From Tistlia consotensis USBA 355 (lineage in GTDB: Bacteria > Pseudomonadota > Alphaproteobacteria > Kiloniellales > DSM-21159): 64,000 bases of DNA. The notes under the pieces were generated by a model that saw only the letters and a program-made list of their open reading frames with translations, was not told where the DNA came from and did not search any database. Position 1 is the stretch's first letter. Every line of letters starts with the position of its first letter. Shown piece after piece: positions 44,893 through 53,447 of the stretch. The stretch spans positions 62,001 to 126,000 of the forward strand of contig NZ_FWZX01000019.1 in the NCBI RefSeq assembly GCF_900177295.1, in the 5' to 3' direction. The position numbers and the translations under genes were made by a program.

Positions 44893-45414
44893 ATGACCCG
44901 TTGCAGCAAGCTCGTCGATGTCGGACGCCGCCAGTTCCTGCGCGGCGGCGCCATCGCGGCGGCCGGAGCGGCCGCCGCCGTCGCTGCGCCGCCGCCGAGC
45001 CGCGCGGCGATACCGGGGGCCCGCGTCGACTATCCGTCGACGCGCCTTGCCAACCTGGCCGACCTGAAGCCGGACGATCCGCTCGATGTCGCCTATCCGG
45101 ACGACCAGGCGCCCGGCGTGCTGCTGAAGCTCGGCCGCAAGGTCGAGGGCGGCGTCGGCCCGGACGGCGACATCGTCGGCTTCACGACGACCTGCCCGCA
45201 CAAGGGCTTCCCGCTGAGCTACGCGGCGGCGAGCCGGACCTTCAACTGCCCCGGCCACTACTCGGTCTTCGATGCCGAGCAGGGCGGTCAGCAGGTCTGG
45301 GGCCACGCGACCCAGAACCTGCCGCAGTACGTGCTGCGCGTCGACGCCAAGGGCGACATCTACGCCGAGGGCCTCGACGAGCTGCTCTACGGCCGCCTGT
45401 CGAACGTGCTCTGA
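44893..45414 (+). CDS. aioB: arsenite oxidase small (Rieske) subunit AioB
   Basis: Periplasmic 173-residue Rieske subunit that passes electrons from AioA to a cytochrome. A twin-arginine signal is visible (GRRQFLRGGAIAAAGAAAAV). Cluster ligands are Cys101 and His103 (CPHKGF) and Cys119 and His122 (CPGHYS). Phe106 stands where classical Rieske proteins have a Cys, so the disulphide that raises potential is absent, as reported for the Alcaligenes enzyme. AioA has no export signal and must ride out on this one. Ribosome site GGGAGGGAG upstream. Confidence 0.93.
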   Translation: MTRCSKLVDVGRRQFLRGGAIAAAGAAAAVAAPPPSRAAIPGARVDYPSTRLANLADLKPDDPLDVAYPDDQAPGVLLKLGRKVEGGVGPDGDIVGFTTTCPHKGFPLSYAAASRTFNCPGHYSVFDAEQGGQQVWGHATQNLPQYVLRVDAKGDIYAEGLDELLYGRLSNVL

Positions 45415-45428
45415 GGGAGGGATCGGAC

Positions 45429-47966
45429 ATGGCCTACAAGCGTCAGATCGACCGTCTGCCGATCATCCCGGCCGACGCCAGGAGACAGAACGTCGTCTGC
45501 CAGTTCTGCATCGTCGGCTGCGGCTATCACGCCTACAGCTGGCCGGTGAACCGCCAGGGCGGCACCGAGCCCGCGCGCAACGCCTTCGGCGTCGATCTCG
45601 CCAAGCAGCAGCCCGCGGAGACCGCTGCCTGGTACGCGCCCTCGATGTACAACATCGTCAAGCAGGACGGGCAGGACCATCACCTCGTCATCAAGCCGGA
45701 CAAGGCCTGCTCGGTGAACGGCGGCCTCGGCTCGGTGCGCGGCGCGCGCATGGCCGAGATGAGCTTCTCGGAGGCCCGCTCGACCCAGCAGCAGCGCCTG
45801 ACCGATCCGCAGGTCTGGCGCTACGGCCAGCTGCAGCCGACCTCCTGGGACGACGCTCTGGACCTGGTCGCCCGGGTCACGGCGGCGGTGATCAGGGAGC
45901 AGGGCGAGGACGGCCTGATCGTCTCGGCCTTCGACCACGGCGGCGCCGGCGGCGGCTACGAGAACACCTGGGGCACCGGCAAGCTCTACTTCGGCGCCAT
46001 GAAGGTGAAGAACATCCGCATCCACAACCGGCCGGCCTACAACTCGGAGGTCCACGCGACCCGCGACATGGGCGTCGGCGAGCTCAACAACGCCTACGAG
46101 GACGCCGAGCTGGCCGACACCATCGTCGCGGTCGGCACCAACGCGCTGGAGACCCAGACCAACTACTTCCTGAACCACTGGGTGCCGAACCTGCGCGGCA
46201 GCTCCGTCGCCAAGAAGCGGCAGATGCTGCCGGACGAGCCGCACGAGGCGGCGCGCATCGTCGTCGTCGACCCGCGGCGCACCGTCACGGTCAACGCCTG
46301 CGAGATCGAGGCAGGCAAGGACCGGGTCCTGCACCTGGCGATCAAGTCCGGCACCGACCTGGCGCTGTTCAACGCGCTCTTCGCCTACATCGCCGACCAG
46401 GGCTGGGTCGACCGCGCCTTCATCGACGCCTCGACCACGCACGACGCGCCGCCGCGTCCGGCGCTCTATCCGGCCCACGGCGTCTCCGACGCCAAGCCGG
46501 GGCACCTGACCAGCTTCGAGGCCGCTGTCGAGGGCTGCCGGCTGTCGATCGAGGAGGCCGCGAAGATCACCGGCCTCGACCCGAAGGACATCGTCAAGGC
46601 GGCCGAGTGGATCGCCAAGCCCAAGGACGGCGGCAAGCGCCGCCGGACCATGTTCAGCTACGAGAAGGGACTGATCTGGGGCAACGACAACTACCGGACC
46701 AACGGCGGGCTGGTGAACATCGCGCTGGCAACGGGCAATGTCGGCCGGCCGGGCGGCGGCGTCGTGCGCATGGGCGGCCACCAGGAGGGCTACGTGCGCC
46801 CCTCCGACGCTCACGTCGGCCGGCCCGCGGCCTACGTCGACCAGCTGCTGATCTCGGGCCGGGGCGGCGTCCACCACGTCTGGGCCTGCGACCACTACAA
46901 GACGACGCTCAACGCCCATGCCTTCAAGTCGGCCTACAAGAAGCGCACCGACATGGTGAAGGACGCCATGAACTCGGTGCCCTGGGGCGACCGCGACCTG
47001 ATGGTCGAGACGATCATGGCGGCGATCCGGCAGGGCGGCCTCTTCGCCGTCGACGTCGACATCGTGCCGACCCGGATCGGGCAGGCCTGCCACGTCGTCC
47101 TGCCGGCGGCGACCGCGGGCGAGATGAACCTGACCTCGATGAACGGCGAGCGGCGCATGCGCCTGACCGAGCGCTACATGGACCCGCCAGGCCAGGCCCT
47201 GCCCGACTGCCTGATCGCGGCGCGTCTCGCCAACCACCTGGAGCGGGTGATCCGCGACGCCGGCGACGCCGCCTACGCCGACCAGTTCAAGGGCTTCGAC
47301 TGGCAGAGCGAGGAGGACGCCTTCATGGACGGCTACCACGGCCATGCCGGCGGCGGCGAGCACGTCACCTACGAGCGTCTGCGGGCGATGGGCACCAACG
47401 GCTTCCAGGAGCCGGCGACCGGCTTCGAGGGCGGCAGGATCGTCGGCACGAAGCGGCTCTACACCGACGGGACGTTCTCGACGCAGGACGGCAAGGCCCG
47501 CTTCATGGATGCGCCCTGGCGCGGCCTGCAGGCACCGGGCAAGAGCGAGCAGCAGGCGGCCTACCGCTTCCTGATCAACAACGGCCGGGCCAACCAGGTC
47601 TGGCAGTCGGCCTATCTCGACCTGCAGAACGACTTCGTCATGGAGCGCTGGCCCTTCCCCTTCATCGAGATGCATCCCGACGACATGGCCGAGCTCGGCG
47701 TCGGGCAGGGCGACCTGGTGGAGGTCTTCAACGACGCAGGCGCGACCCAGGCGATGGCCTATCCGACGCCGACGGCCCGGCGCGGCGAGACCTTCATGCT
47801 GTTCGCCTATCCGATGGGCGTGCAGGGCAACGTCGTCAACGCCGGCACCAACGAGCTGGTCATCCCCAACTACAAGCAGACCTGGGGCGACATCCGGAAG
47901 ATCGCCGACGCGCCGAAGGCGGTCGCCGGCACCTCCTTCAAGTCGAAGGAATACAGCGCCGGCTGA
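45429..47966 (+). CDS. aioA: arsenite oxidase large molybdopterin subunit AioA
   Basis: Catalytic subunit, 845 residues, oxidising As(III) to As(V) in the periplasm at a bis-molybdopterin guanine dinucleotide centre. N-terminal Cys24, Cys27 and Cys31 (CQFCIVGC) hold the 3Fe-4S cluster. Typical stretches include NRPAYNSEVHATRDMG, VGTNALETQTNYFLNHWVPN, NVGRPGGGVVRMGGHQEGYVRP and GRANQVWQSAYLD. No signal peptide, consistent with co-export with AioB. It lies 14 bp after aioB. No aioC cytochrome, moeA or other cofactor gene follows; instead a strong terminator and the ars operon. Confidence 0.96.
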   Translation: MAYKRQIDRLPIIPADARRQNVVCQFCIVGCGYHAYSWPVNRQGGTEPARNAFGVDLAKQQPAETAAWYAPSMYNIVKQDGQDHHLVIKPDKACSVNGGLGSVRGARMAEMSFSEARSTQQQRLTDPQVWRYGQLQPTSWDDALDLVARVTAAVIREQGEDGLIVSAFDHGGAGGGYENTWGTGKLYFGAMKVKNIRIHNRPAYNSEVHATRDMGVGELNNAYEDAELADTIVAVGTNALETQTNYFLNHWVPNLRGSSVAKKRQMLPDEPHEAARIVVVDPRRTVTVNACEIEAGKDRVLHLAIKSGTDLALFNALFAYIADQGWVDRAFIDASTTHDAPPRPALYPAHGVSDAKPGHLTSFEAAVEGCRLSIEEAAKITGLDPKDIVKAAEWIAKPKDGGKRRRTMFSYEKGLIWGNDNYRTNGGLVNIALATGNVGRPGGGVVRMGGHQEGYVRPSDAHVGRPAAYVDQLLISGRGGVHHVWACDHYKTTLNAHAFKSAYKKRTDMVKDAMNSVPWGDRDLMVETIMAAIRQGGLFAVDVDIVPTRIGQACHVVLPAATAGEMNLTSMNGERRMRLTERYMDPPGQALPDCLIAARLANHLERVIRDAGDAAYADQFKGFDWQSEEDAFMDGYHGHAGGGEHVTYERLRAMGTNGFQEPATGFEGGRIVGTKRLYTDGTFSTQDGKARFMDAPWRGLQAPGKSEQQAAYRFLINNGRANQVWQSAYLDLQNDFVMERWPFPFIEMHPDDMAELGVGQGDLVEVFNDAGATQAMAYPTPTARRGETFMLFAYPMGVQGNVVNAGTNELVIPNYKQTWGDIRKIADAPKAVAGTSFKSKEYSAG

Positions 47967-47991
47967 CCCCCGGTCGGCCGGCCAGCCTTGC

Positions 47992-48025
47992 ACGGCTCCA
48001 GGCGGCAGCGCCCGCCTGGAGCCGT
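47992..48025 (+). terminator. rho-independent terminator of aioBA
   Basis: Perfect 14-bp stem (ACGGCTCCAGGCGG / CCGCCTGGAGCCGT) with a 6-nt loop, 26 nt after aioA, followed by a pyrimidine-rich tail CTGCTTCTCTT. Separates aio from ars transcription. Confidence 0.85.
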
Positions 48026-48051
48026 CTGCTTCTCTTCCGACCGTTCCGGGC

Positions 48052-48090
48052 TTGACGGGGATCCATATTTCGGGAATTCTCGATATATGG
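48052..48090 (+). promoter_or_regulatory. ars promoter and ArsR operator
   Basis: TTGACG (48052-48057) with AATTCT 17 bp later (48075-48080) gives a promoter whose start would fall at about 48086-48088. A dyad CCATATTTCG-N8-CGATATATGG (48063-48072, 48081-48090; nine of ten pairs) covers the spacer, the -10 and the arsR start codon, an ideal place for ArsR repression. Arsenite would release ArsR. Confidence 0.65.
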
Positions 48091-48419
48091 ATAAGACGGC
48101 CTCTCTCGCAGCGCTCAGCGCCCTGGCCCAGGAGACCCGCCTGGAGGCCTTCCGGCTGCTGATGCAGAGCGAGCCGGAGGGGCTCGTCGCCGGCGAGATC
48201 GCCGAGCGGCTCGGCGTGCTCCAGAACACCCTGTCGAGCAACCTCGCGGTGCTCGAGCGCGCCGGCCTGATCCGCGGCACGCGGGAAGGCCGCTCGATCC
48301 GCTACCGCGCCGAGCTGGAGGGCATGCGCAAGCTGCTCGCCTTCCTGATGGAGGATTGCTGCGGCAGCCGCCCGGAGCTCTGCCGGGCCCTGCTCGATGA
48401 ACTGGTCTGCACCTGCTGA
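48087..48419 (+). CDS. arsR: ArsR-family arsenite-responsive repressor
   Basis: A 110-residue winged-helix repressor. The recognition part reads GLVAGEIAERLGVLQNTLSSNLAVLERAGLI. It lacks the CVC pair of E. coli ArsR in that helix; instead Cys91, Cys92 and Cys98 (CCGSRPELC) near the C-terminus match the three-Cys arsenite site of the Acidithiobacillus ferrooxidans type, with two more Cys at the end (CTC). No ribosome site precedes ATG 48087 and the predicted start of transcription falls on it, so the message may be leaderless. Confidence 0.88.
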   Translation: MDKTASLAALSALAQETRLEAFRLLMQSEPEGLVAGEIAERLGVLQNTLSSNLAVLERAGLIRGTREGRSIRYRAELEGMRKLLAFLMEDCCGSRPELCRALLDELVCTC

Positions 48420-48441
48420 ACGCAAGGAAGGAAGACGCCCG

Positions 48442-48972
48442 ATGCCCGACGCCGACAAGCTCTCCGGCGACAAGCTCTACAACGTCCTGTTTCTCTGCAC
48501 CGGCAACTCGGCGCGCTCGATCTTGGCCGAGGCGATCCTCAACCGGGTCGGGGCCGGGCGCTTCCACGCCTACTCGGCCGGCTCGCACCCGAAGGGCGCG
48601 CCGCACCCCTACGCGCTCGAGCTGCTGAAGAAGCTGCACTACGACGTCGGCTTCGCCCGCTCGAAGAGCTGGGACGAGTTCGCCGGCCCCGACGCGCCGC
48701 CGATGGACTTCGTCTTCACGGTCTGCGACAGCGCCGCCGCCGAGGTCTGCCCGGTCTGGCCGGGCCAGCCGATGACCGCGCACTGGGGCCTGGCCGACCC
48801 GGCCGCGGTCGAGGGCAGCGAGATGGAGCAGCGCCTCGCCTTCGCCGAGGCCTACCGGCTGCTCGACAACCGCATCTCGATCTTCACCAGCCTGCCGGTG
48901 CACCGGCTCGACAAGCTGAGCCTGCAGCGCCGCCTCGACGAGATCGGCCGCAAGCTGCCGGATACCGCCTGA
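48442..48972 (+). CDS. arsC: arsenate reductase, low-molecular-weight phosphatase type
   Basis: Reduces As(V) to As(III) in the cytoplasm, 176 residues. The catalytic loop [15 protein letters not shown] has Cys19 and Arg25 (C-x5-R). The Asp-containing segment near ADPAAVEG takes the place of the usual general acid loop. The C-terminal 40 residues ([22 protein letters not shown]) are normal for alphaproteobacterial forms. ATG 48442 has AAGGAAGGAA upstream. Second gene of the ars operon. Confidence 0.9.
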   Translation: MPDADKLSGDKLYNVLFLCTGNSARSILAEAILNRVGAGRFHAYSAGSHPKGAPHPYALELLKKLHYDVGFARSKSWDEFAGPDAPPMDFVFTVCDSAAAEVCPVWPGQPMTAHWGLADPAAVEGSEMEQRLAFAEAYRLLDNRISIFTSLPVHRLDKLSLQRRLDEIGRKLPDTA

Positions 48973-49018
48973 CGGCCGCGGCCCGAACCTCCCGATCACA
49001 CCAGCAGGCAGGAGCGTC

Positions 49019-50101
49019 ATGACCAATGGCAGTCTCGCCGAGCGGCCGGCACCCGCCGGCGGCATCGGCGTCTTCGAGAAGTGGCTCTCGCTCTGGGTCG
49101 CGCTCTGCATCGCCGCAGGCGTCGGCCTGGGCAGCCTGCTGCCCGGCCTCTTCGCGCAGCTGGCGGCGCTGGAGTACGCCAAGGTCAACCTGGTCGTCGC
49201 CCTGCTGATCTGGGCGATGGTCTACCCGATGATGGTCAACGTCGACTTCGCCAGCCTCGGCCACATCGCCGACAAGCCGAAGGGCCTGGTCATCACCATC
49301 GTCATCAACTGGCTGATCAAGCCCTTCACCATGGCCGCGCTCGGCCTGCTGTTCTTCAAGGTCCTGTTCGCCGGGCTGGTCGCCCCGGCCGAGGCCCAGC
49401 AGTACATCGCCGGCATGATCCTGCTGGGCGCCGCACCCTGCACCGCCATGGTCTTCGTCTGGTCCCAGCTGACCCGGGGCGACGCGACCTACACCCTGGT
49501 CCAGGTCTCGGTGAACGACATCGTCATGATCTTCGCCTTCGCGCCGATCGTGGCCCTGCTGCTCGGCGTCACCGACATCGCCGTGCCCTGGGAGACGCTG
49601 CTGCTCTCGGTCGGGCTCTACGTCGTGATCCCGCTGATCGCGGGCGCCGTCACCCGCCATCGCCTGACCAGCCACGCCCGCCGGGGAGAGAGCGCCCAGG
49701 CCGCGGTCGGGCGCTTCACCGACGGCATCAAGCCGGTCTCGGTGCTCGGCCTGCTGGCCACCGTGGTGCTGCTGTTCGGCTTCCAGGGCCAGGTGATCCT
49801 GGCACAGCCGCTGGTCATCGCGCTGATCGCCGTGCCGCTGCTGCTCCAGTCCTACGGCATCTTCGCCCTGGCCTACGGGGTCGCCTGGGCCTGGCGGGTG
49901 CCGTTCCCGATCGCGGCGCCCTGCGCCCTGATCGGCACCTCCAACTTCTTCGAGCTCGCGGTCGCCGTCGCGATCAGCCTGTTCGGCCTGGACTCCGGCG
50001 CGGCGCTGGCCACCGTGGTCGGCGTCCTGGTCGAGGTTCCGGTCATGCTGTCGCTGGTCGCCTTCGCCAACCGCACGCGCCATGCCTTCCCGGAGGCGTG
50101 A
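49019..50101 (+). CDS. acr3: arsenite efflux permease ACR3
   Basis: Inner-membrane As(III)/H+ antiporter of 360 residues with about ten membrane segments. The conserved Cys141 in [13 protein letters not shown] is the residue required for transport in ACR3 proteins; [19 protein letters not shown] and [16 protein letters not shown] are further family marks. The ATG at 49019 has GGCAGGAG in front. It removes the arsenite made by ArsC. Confidence 0.93.
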   Translation: MTNGSLAERPAPAGGIGVFEKWLSLWVALCIAAGVGLGSLLPGLFAQLAALEYAKVNLVVALLIWAMVYPMMVNVDFASLGHIADKPKGLVITIVINWLIKPFTMAALGLLFFKVLFAGLVAPAEAQQYIAGMILLGAAPCTAMVFVWSQLTRGDATYTLVQVSVNDIVMIFAFAPIVALLLGVTDIAVPWETLLLSVGLYVVIPLIAGAVTRHRLTSHARRGESAQAAVGRFTDGIKPVSVLGLLATVVLLFGFQGQVILAQPLVIALIAVPLLLQSYGIFALAYGVAWAWRVPFPIAAPCALIGTSNFFELAVAVAISLFGLDSGAALATVVGVLVEVPVMLSLVAFANRTRHAFPEA

Positions 50102-50151
50102 CGGCGCCCGATCCTGCTGACCGCCGGCGCTCTTCCCGCTATTCAGGCCCG

Positions 50152-50862
50152 ATGACCGACCTGCCCAACGTCGAACCCGACCTCCTGGCGATCCCCGAGC
50201 CGGAGCGGCTGCGCCCCGCCGCGCCGGCGACGCACCGGCCCCGCATCCTGCTGCTCTACGGCTCCCTGCGCGAGCGCTCCTACAGCCGCTTCCTGGCGCT
50301 GGAGGCCCAGCGGCTGCTCGAGACCTTCGGCGCCGAGACCCGGCTCTATCACCCGACGGGCCTGCCGCTGCCCGACGGCGCGCCGGCCGAGCACCCGAAG
50401 GTCGCCGAGCTGCGCCAGCTGGCGGCCTGGTCCGAGGGCATGGTCTGGTGCTCGCCCGAGCGGCACGGCGCGATGAGCGCCGTGCTCAAGGCCCAGATCG
50501 ACTGGATCCCGCTGGCGCTCGGCGCGGTCCGCCCGACCCAGGGCAAGACGCTGGCCGTGATGCAGGTCAGCGGCGGCTCGCAGTCGTTCAACGCCGTCAA
50601 CCAGATGCGCGTGCTCGGCCGCTGGATGCGCATGCTGACCATCCCGAACCAGTCCTCGGTGCCCAAGGCCTTCCTGGAGTTCGACGAGGCCGGCCGGATG
50701 AAGCCCTCGGCGCTCTACGACCGCGTCGTCGACGTGATGGAGGAGCTGGTCAAGTTCACCATTCTGACCCGCGACGTCGCCCCCTACCTGGTCGACCGCT
50801 ACAGCGAGCGGAAGGAAAGCGCCGCCGAACTCTCGCTCCGCGTCAATCAGCGGTCGATCTGA
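50152..50862 (+). CDS. arsH: ArsH, NADPH-dependent FMN oxidoreductase
   Basis: A 236-residue flavoprotein. [26 protein letters not shown] binds FMN phosphate, and [21 protein letters not shown] and [24 protein letters not shown] are strongly conserved in ArsH. In other organisms ArsH oxidises trivalent methyl- and aromatic arsenicals to less toxic forms. Last gene of the ars operon. The C-terminal tail lacks extra domains. Confidence 0.93.
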   Translation: MTDLPNVEPDLLAIPEPERLRPAAPATHRPRILLLYGSLRERSYSRFLALEAQRLLETFGAETRLYHPTGLPLPDGAPAEHPKVAELRQLAAWSEGMVWCSPERHGAMSAVLKAQIDWIPLALGAVRPTQGKTLAVMQVSGGSQSFNAVNQMRVLGRWMRMLTIPNQSSVPKAFLEFDEAGRMKPSALYDRVVDVMEELVKFTILTRDVAPYLVDRYSERKESAAELSLRVNQRSI

Positions 50863-50913
50863 TCGCGTCGGCGGGCTTGGGAGGGGCGTCGCACTGCGCT
50901 ATAGCAGCGCGCG

Positions 50914-53208
50914 GTGAGCGACGATCTGAACGATAGACGGAACGGCCTGGTCCTGGTCACGGGCGCCAGCGGCTTTGTCGGCCGGCGCCTCTGCGCCTGC
51001 CTGCGCGACGCGGGCTTCCGCGTGCGCGGCGCCCTGCGCCGGCCCGGCCGCCCGGTGCCGGCCGGCGTCGAGCCGGTCGTGGTCGGCGAGATCGGCCCCG
51101 AGACCGACTGGTCGGCGGCGCTGACCGGCGTCGTCGCGGTCGTGCACTGCGCCAACCTGGCCCATGTCGCGGCGCGCGACCCGGCGGCGCTGGCCAGGGC
51201 GCGGCAGGTCAACGTCGAGGGCAGCGCCGCGCTGGCGCGCCAGGCCTCCGGGCACGGCGTCGAGCGCTTCCTCTACCTGAGCTCGCTGCTCGCGCGGCAG
51301 GCCGAGCAGGCGCCGGCACGCGGCGATCCCTACGCGGCGACCAAGCTCGAGGCCGAGGCGGCGCTGCGCCGGATCGCCGCCGGCAGCGCCATGGAACTGG
51401 CGATCCTCAGGCCGCCGCTGATCTACGGCCCCGGCGCCGGCGCCAACTTCGCCCGGCTGCTGCGCGCCCTCGAGGGCGGCTGGCCGCTGCCCTTCGGCGC
51501 CATCGAGAACCGGCGCTCCTTCCTCTGGATCGACAACCTGGCGGAGCTGGTCTCGATCCTGCTCCGCCATCCCCTGCCGGTCGCCGGCAGCTACGAGCCC
51601 CAGGACCCCGAGCCGCTGTCGACGCCGGCCTTCTGCCGGGCCCTCGGGGCGGCGCTCGGCCGGCACGCGCGCCTGCTGCCGGTGCCGCCGGTGCTGCTGC
51701 GCCTGGCCGGGCAGCTGAGCGGCCGCCGGCGCCTGGTCGAGAGCCTGACCGGCAACCTGGTCGCCGACGACCGCAGCCTGCGCGAGGGCCTCGGCTGGGT
51801 CGCGCCGCTCGGCACCGCCGAGGCGCTGCAGCGCAGCCTCGCCGGCCGGGCGCGCCGGACAGGGCAGGGCGGGGCAGGGCAGGGCGGGGCGGAGGGCGGC
51901 GCGCGCGCGGCGGCGCGGCCGGCGGCCTGGCTCGAGGCGCTCTACGGCGGCCTCGCCCTCGCCCTGGCCCTGGTCCGCCCGCTGCTCCGGCTCTATCTGG
52001 CGCGCCGTGCCGGGCGCGGCCGCGAGGATCCGGCGCGTCTTGCCGAGCGCTGGGGCGGCGGGGCGGCCGCGCGGCCCGAGGGTCGGCTCTACTGGCTGCA
52101 CGCCGCGAGCAACGGCGAGCTGACCTCGGCGCTGCCGCTGATCGAGGAGATCGGCCGGCGGCGACCCGACTGGCAGCTGCTGGTCACGACCGGCACGGTG
52201 ACCTCGGCGCGTCTCGCCGCGGAGCGCCTGCCGGCCGGCGCGCTGCACCGCTTCCTGCCGATCGACGAGCCCAGGGCGGTCGAGGGCTTCTTCTCGGCCT
52301 GGCGTCCCGACCTCGGGCTGATCGTCGAGTCCGAGCTCTGGCCGATGCTGCTGCGCCGGGCGCGCCGCCGCGGCCTGCCGCTGGCCCTGGTCAACGGCCG
52401 CATGTCGCCGCGCTCCTTCCGCGTCTGGCGGGCGCTCGGGCCGATCGCGCGCGACCTGATCGGCTGCTTCCGGCTGGTGCTGGCGCAGAGCCGGTCCGAC
52501 GCCCGGCGCCTGGCCGAGCTCGGCGCGCCGGCGCGCTGCCTCGGCAACCTCAAGGACTGCGCGGCCCCGCTGCCGGCCGACCCGGACGAGCTGCGCCGGC
52601 TGCGTCAGGCGACGGTCGGCCGCACGCTCTGGCTCGCCGCCTCGACCCATCCGGGCGAGGAGGCGATGGTCGCCGACGCCCATCGGGCGATCTCGGTCTC
52701 CCAGGGCAGCCTCCTGACCATCCTGGCGCCGCGTCACGCCCGGCGCGGCGCGGCGGTGCGCCGGCTGCTCGAGCAGCGCGGCCTGACCGTCGCGCAGCGC
52801 AGCCGCGGCGAGCCGATCGAGGCGACGACCGACGTCTATCTCGCCGACACCATGGGCGAGCTCGGGCTGTGGTACCGCCTGGCGCGCCTCGCCTTCGTCG
52901 GCGGGTCCCTGGTGCCGCACGGCGGCCAGAACCCGCTGGAGGCGGCCAAGCTGGGTTGTGCCGTTGTCAGCGGCCGCCAGGTCGTCAACTTCCAGGAGAC
53001 GGTCGACCGGCTGGAGGCCGCCGGCGGCATCCTGCTGGTCGAGGACACCAACGGCCTCGCCGCCGCCGTCGGCGCCCTGCTCGCCGACCCGCACCGGCGC
53101 CAGGCCCAGGCCGAGCAGGGCCTCGCCGCGGCCGAGGCCCAGGCCGGCGCGCTGGCCGAGATCGTCGAGGCGCTCGACCCGCTGTTCGCCGAGGCCGAGC
53201 GCCGCTGA
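50914..53208 (+). CDS. waaA: fusion: NAD-dependent epimerase/dehydratase with KDO transferase (WaaA)
   Basis: A 764-residue two-part protein. Residues 10-310 form an extended-SDR epimerase (VTGASGFVGRR; catalytic YAATK; LIYGPGAGANFARLL). Residues about 335-764 form a GT30 KDO transferase with its N-terminal membrane anchor (LYGGLALALALVRPLLRLYL), the catalytic HAASNGE, and the C-terminal HGGQNPLEAAKLG. A 15-bp tandem repeat encodes the Gly/Gln joint at residues 316-326. WaaA normally starts at its own anchor, so two once separate genes seem to have merged. It adds KDO to lipid A at the inner membrane face; the epimerase sugar is unknown. GTG start at 50914. Confidence 0.82.
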   Translation: MSDDLNDRRNGLVLVTGASGFVGRRLCACLRDAGFRVRGALRRPGRPVPAGVEPVVVGEIGPETDWSAALTGVVAVVHCANLAHVAARDPAALARARQVNVEGSAALARQASGHGVERFLYLSSLLARQAEQAPARGDPYAATKLEAEAALRRIAAGSAMELAILRPPLIYGPGAGANFARLLRALEGGWPLPFGAIENRRSFLWIDNLAELVSILLRHPLPVAGSYEPQDPEPLSTPAFCRALGAALGRHARLLPVPPVLLRLAGQLSGRRRLVESLTGNLVADDRSLREGLGWVAPLGTAEALQRSLAGRARRTGQGGAGQGGAEGGARAAARPAAWLEALYGGLALALALVRPLLRLYLARRAGRGREDPARLAERWGGGAAARPEGRLYWLHAASNGELTSALPLIEEIGRRRPDWQLLVTTGTVTSARLAAERLPAGALHRFLPIDEPRAVEGFFSAWRPDLGLIVESELWPMLLRRARRRGLPLALVNGRMSPRSFRVWRALGPIARDLIGCFRLVLAQSRSDARRLAELGAPARCLGNLKDCAAPLPADPDELRRLRQATVGRTLWLAASTHPGEEAMVADAHRAISVSQGSLLTILAPRHARRGAAVRRLLEQRGLTVAQRSRGEPIEATTDVYLADTMGELGLWYRLARLAFVGGSLVPHGGQNPLEAAKLGCAVVSGRQVVNFQETVDRLEAAGGILLVEDTNGLAAAVGALLADPHRRQAQAEQGLAAAEAQAGALAEIVEALDPLFAEAERR
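51860..51889 (+). repeat. two perfect 15-bp tandem units at the fusion joint
   Basis: CAGGGCAGGGCGGGG at 51860-51874 and again at 51875-51889, in frame within the epimerase-WaaA fusion, giving a Gly-Gln-Gly-Gly-Ala-type linker. Internal AGGGC half-units suggest slippage. Confidence 0.88.
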
Positions 53209-53247
53209 AGACGGCGATGCCTTCTTGTTGGGCAGTGCAGTCAACTA

Positions 53248-53264
53248 TGCCCGTTTTCTGAGCA
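53248..53264 (+). promoter_or_regulatory. candidate NtrC site upstream of amtB
   Basis: TGC-N11-GCA, the frame of the NtrC operator, lies 76 bp upstream of the sigma-54 element. The inner bases match the full consensus only in part. Confidence 0.4.
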
Positions 53265-53339
53265 TATTTTTCGACACTTCCCCAGCGGACCGGCCGCTCG
53301 GGCTCGGCGAGCCTCGCCATGCACCCGGACTCCCGCGCT

Positions 53340-53355
53340 TGGCACGGAACTTGAT
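53340..53355 (+). promoter_or_regulatory. sigma-54-like promoter of amtB
   Basis: TGGCACGGAACTTGAT matches TGGCACG-N4-TTGCW except that the -12 dinucleotide is GA instead of GC. Position, about 93 bp before the amtB start, and gene function fit nitrogen-limited control. Confidence 0.6.
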
Positions 53356-53447
53356 GAACCGTGGCAGAGCGGCCGCGCAGCGGAGGGGACCCGGCCGGGT
53401 TCAGCCGCGGTGTCCAGGACCGCAGGTCCAAGAAGAGGGGACATTGG

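Noticed and set aside
45387-48473. Antisense open frame of 1028 codons over aioA and arsR
   Set aside because: Composition typical of reversed AioA coding sequence and no recognisable domain; the plus-strand genes are certain.
50899-53244. Antisense open frame of 781 codons over the epimerase-WaaA gene
   Set aside because: Low-complexity Gln/Ala/Arg/Gly sequence, a mirror of the real gene.
53361-53447. A longer N-terminus or a small glnK-like ORF ahead of amtB
   Set aside because: The extra residues have no PII motif and sit upstream of the signal peptide; ATG 53448 has the ribosome site.
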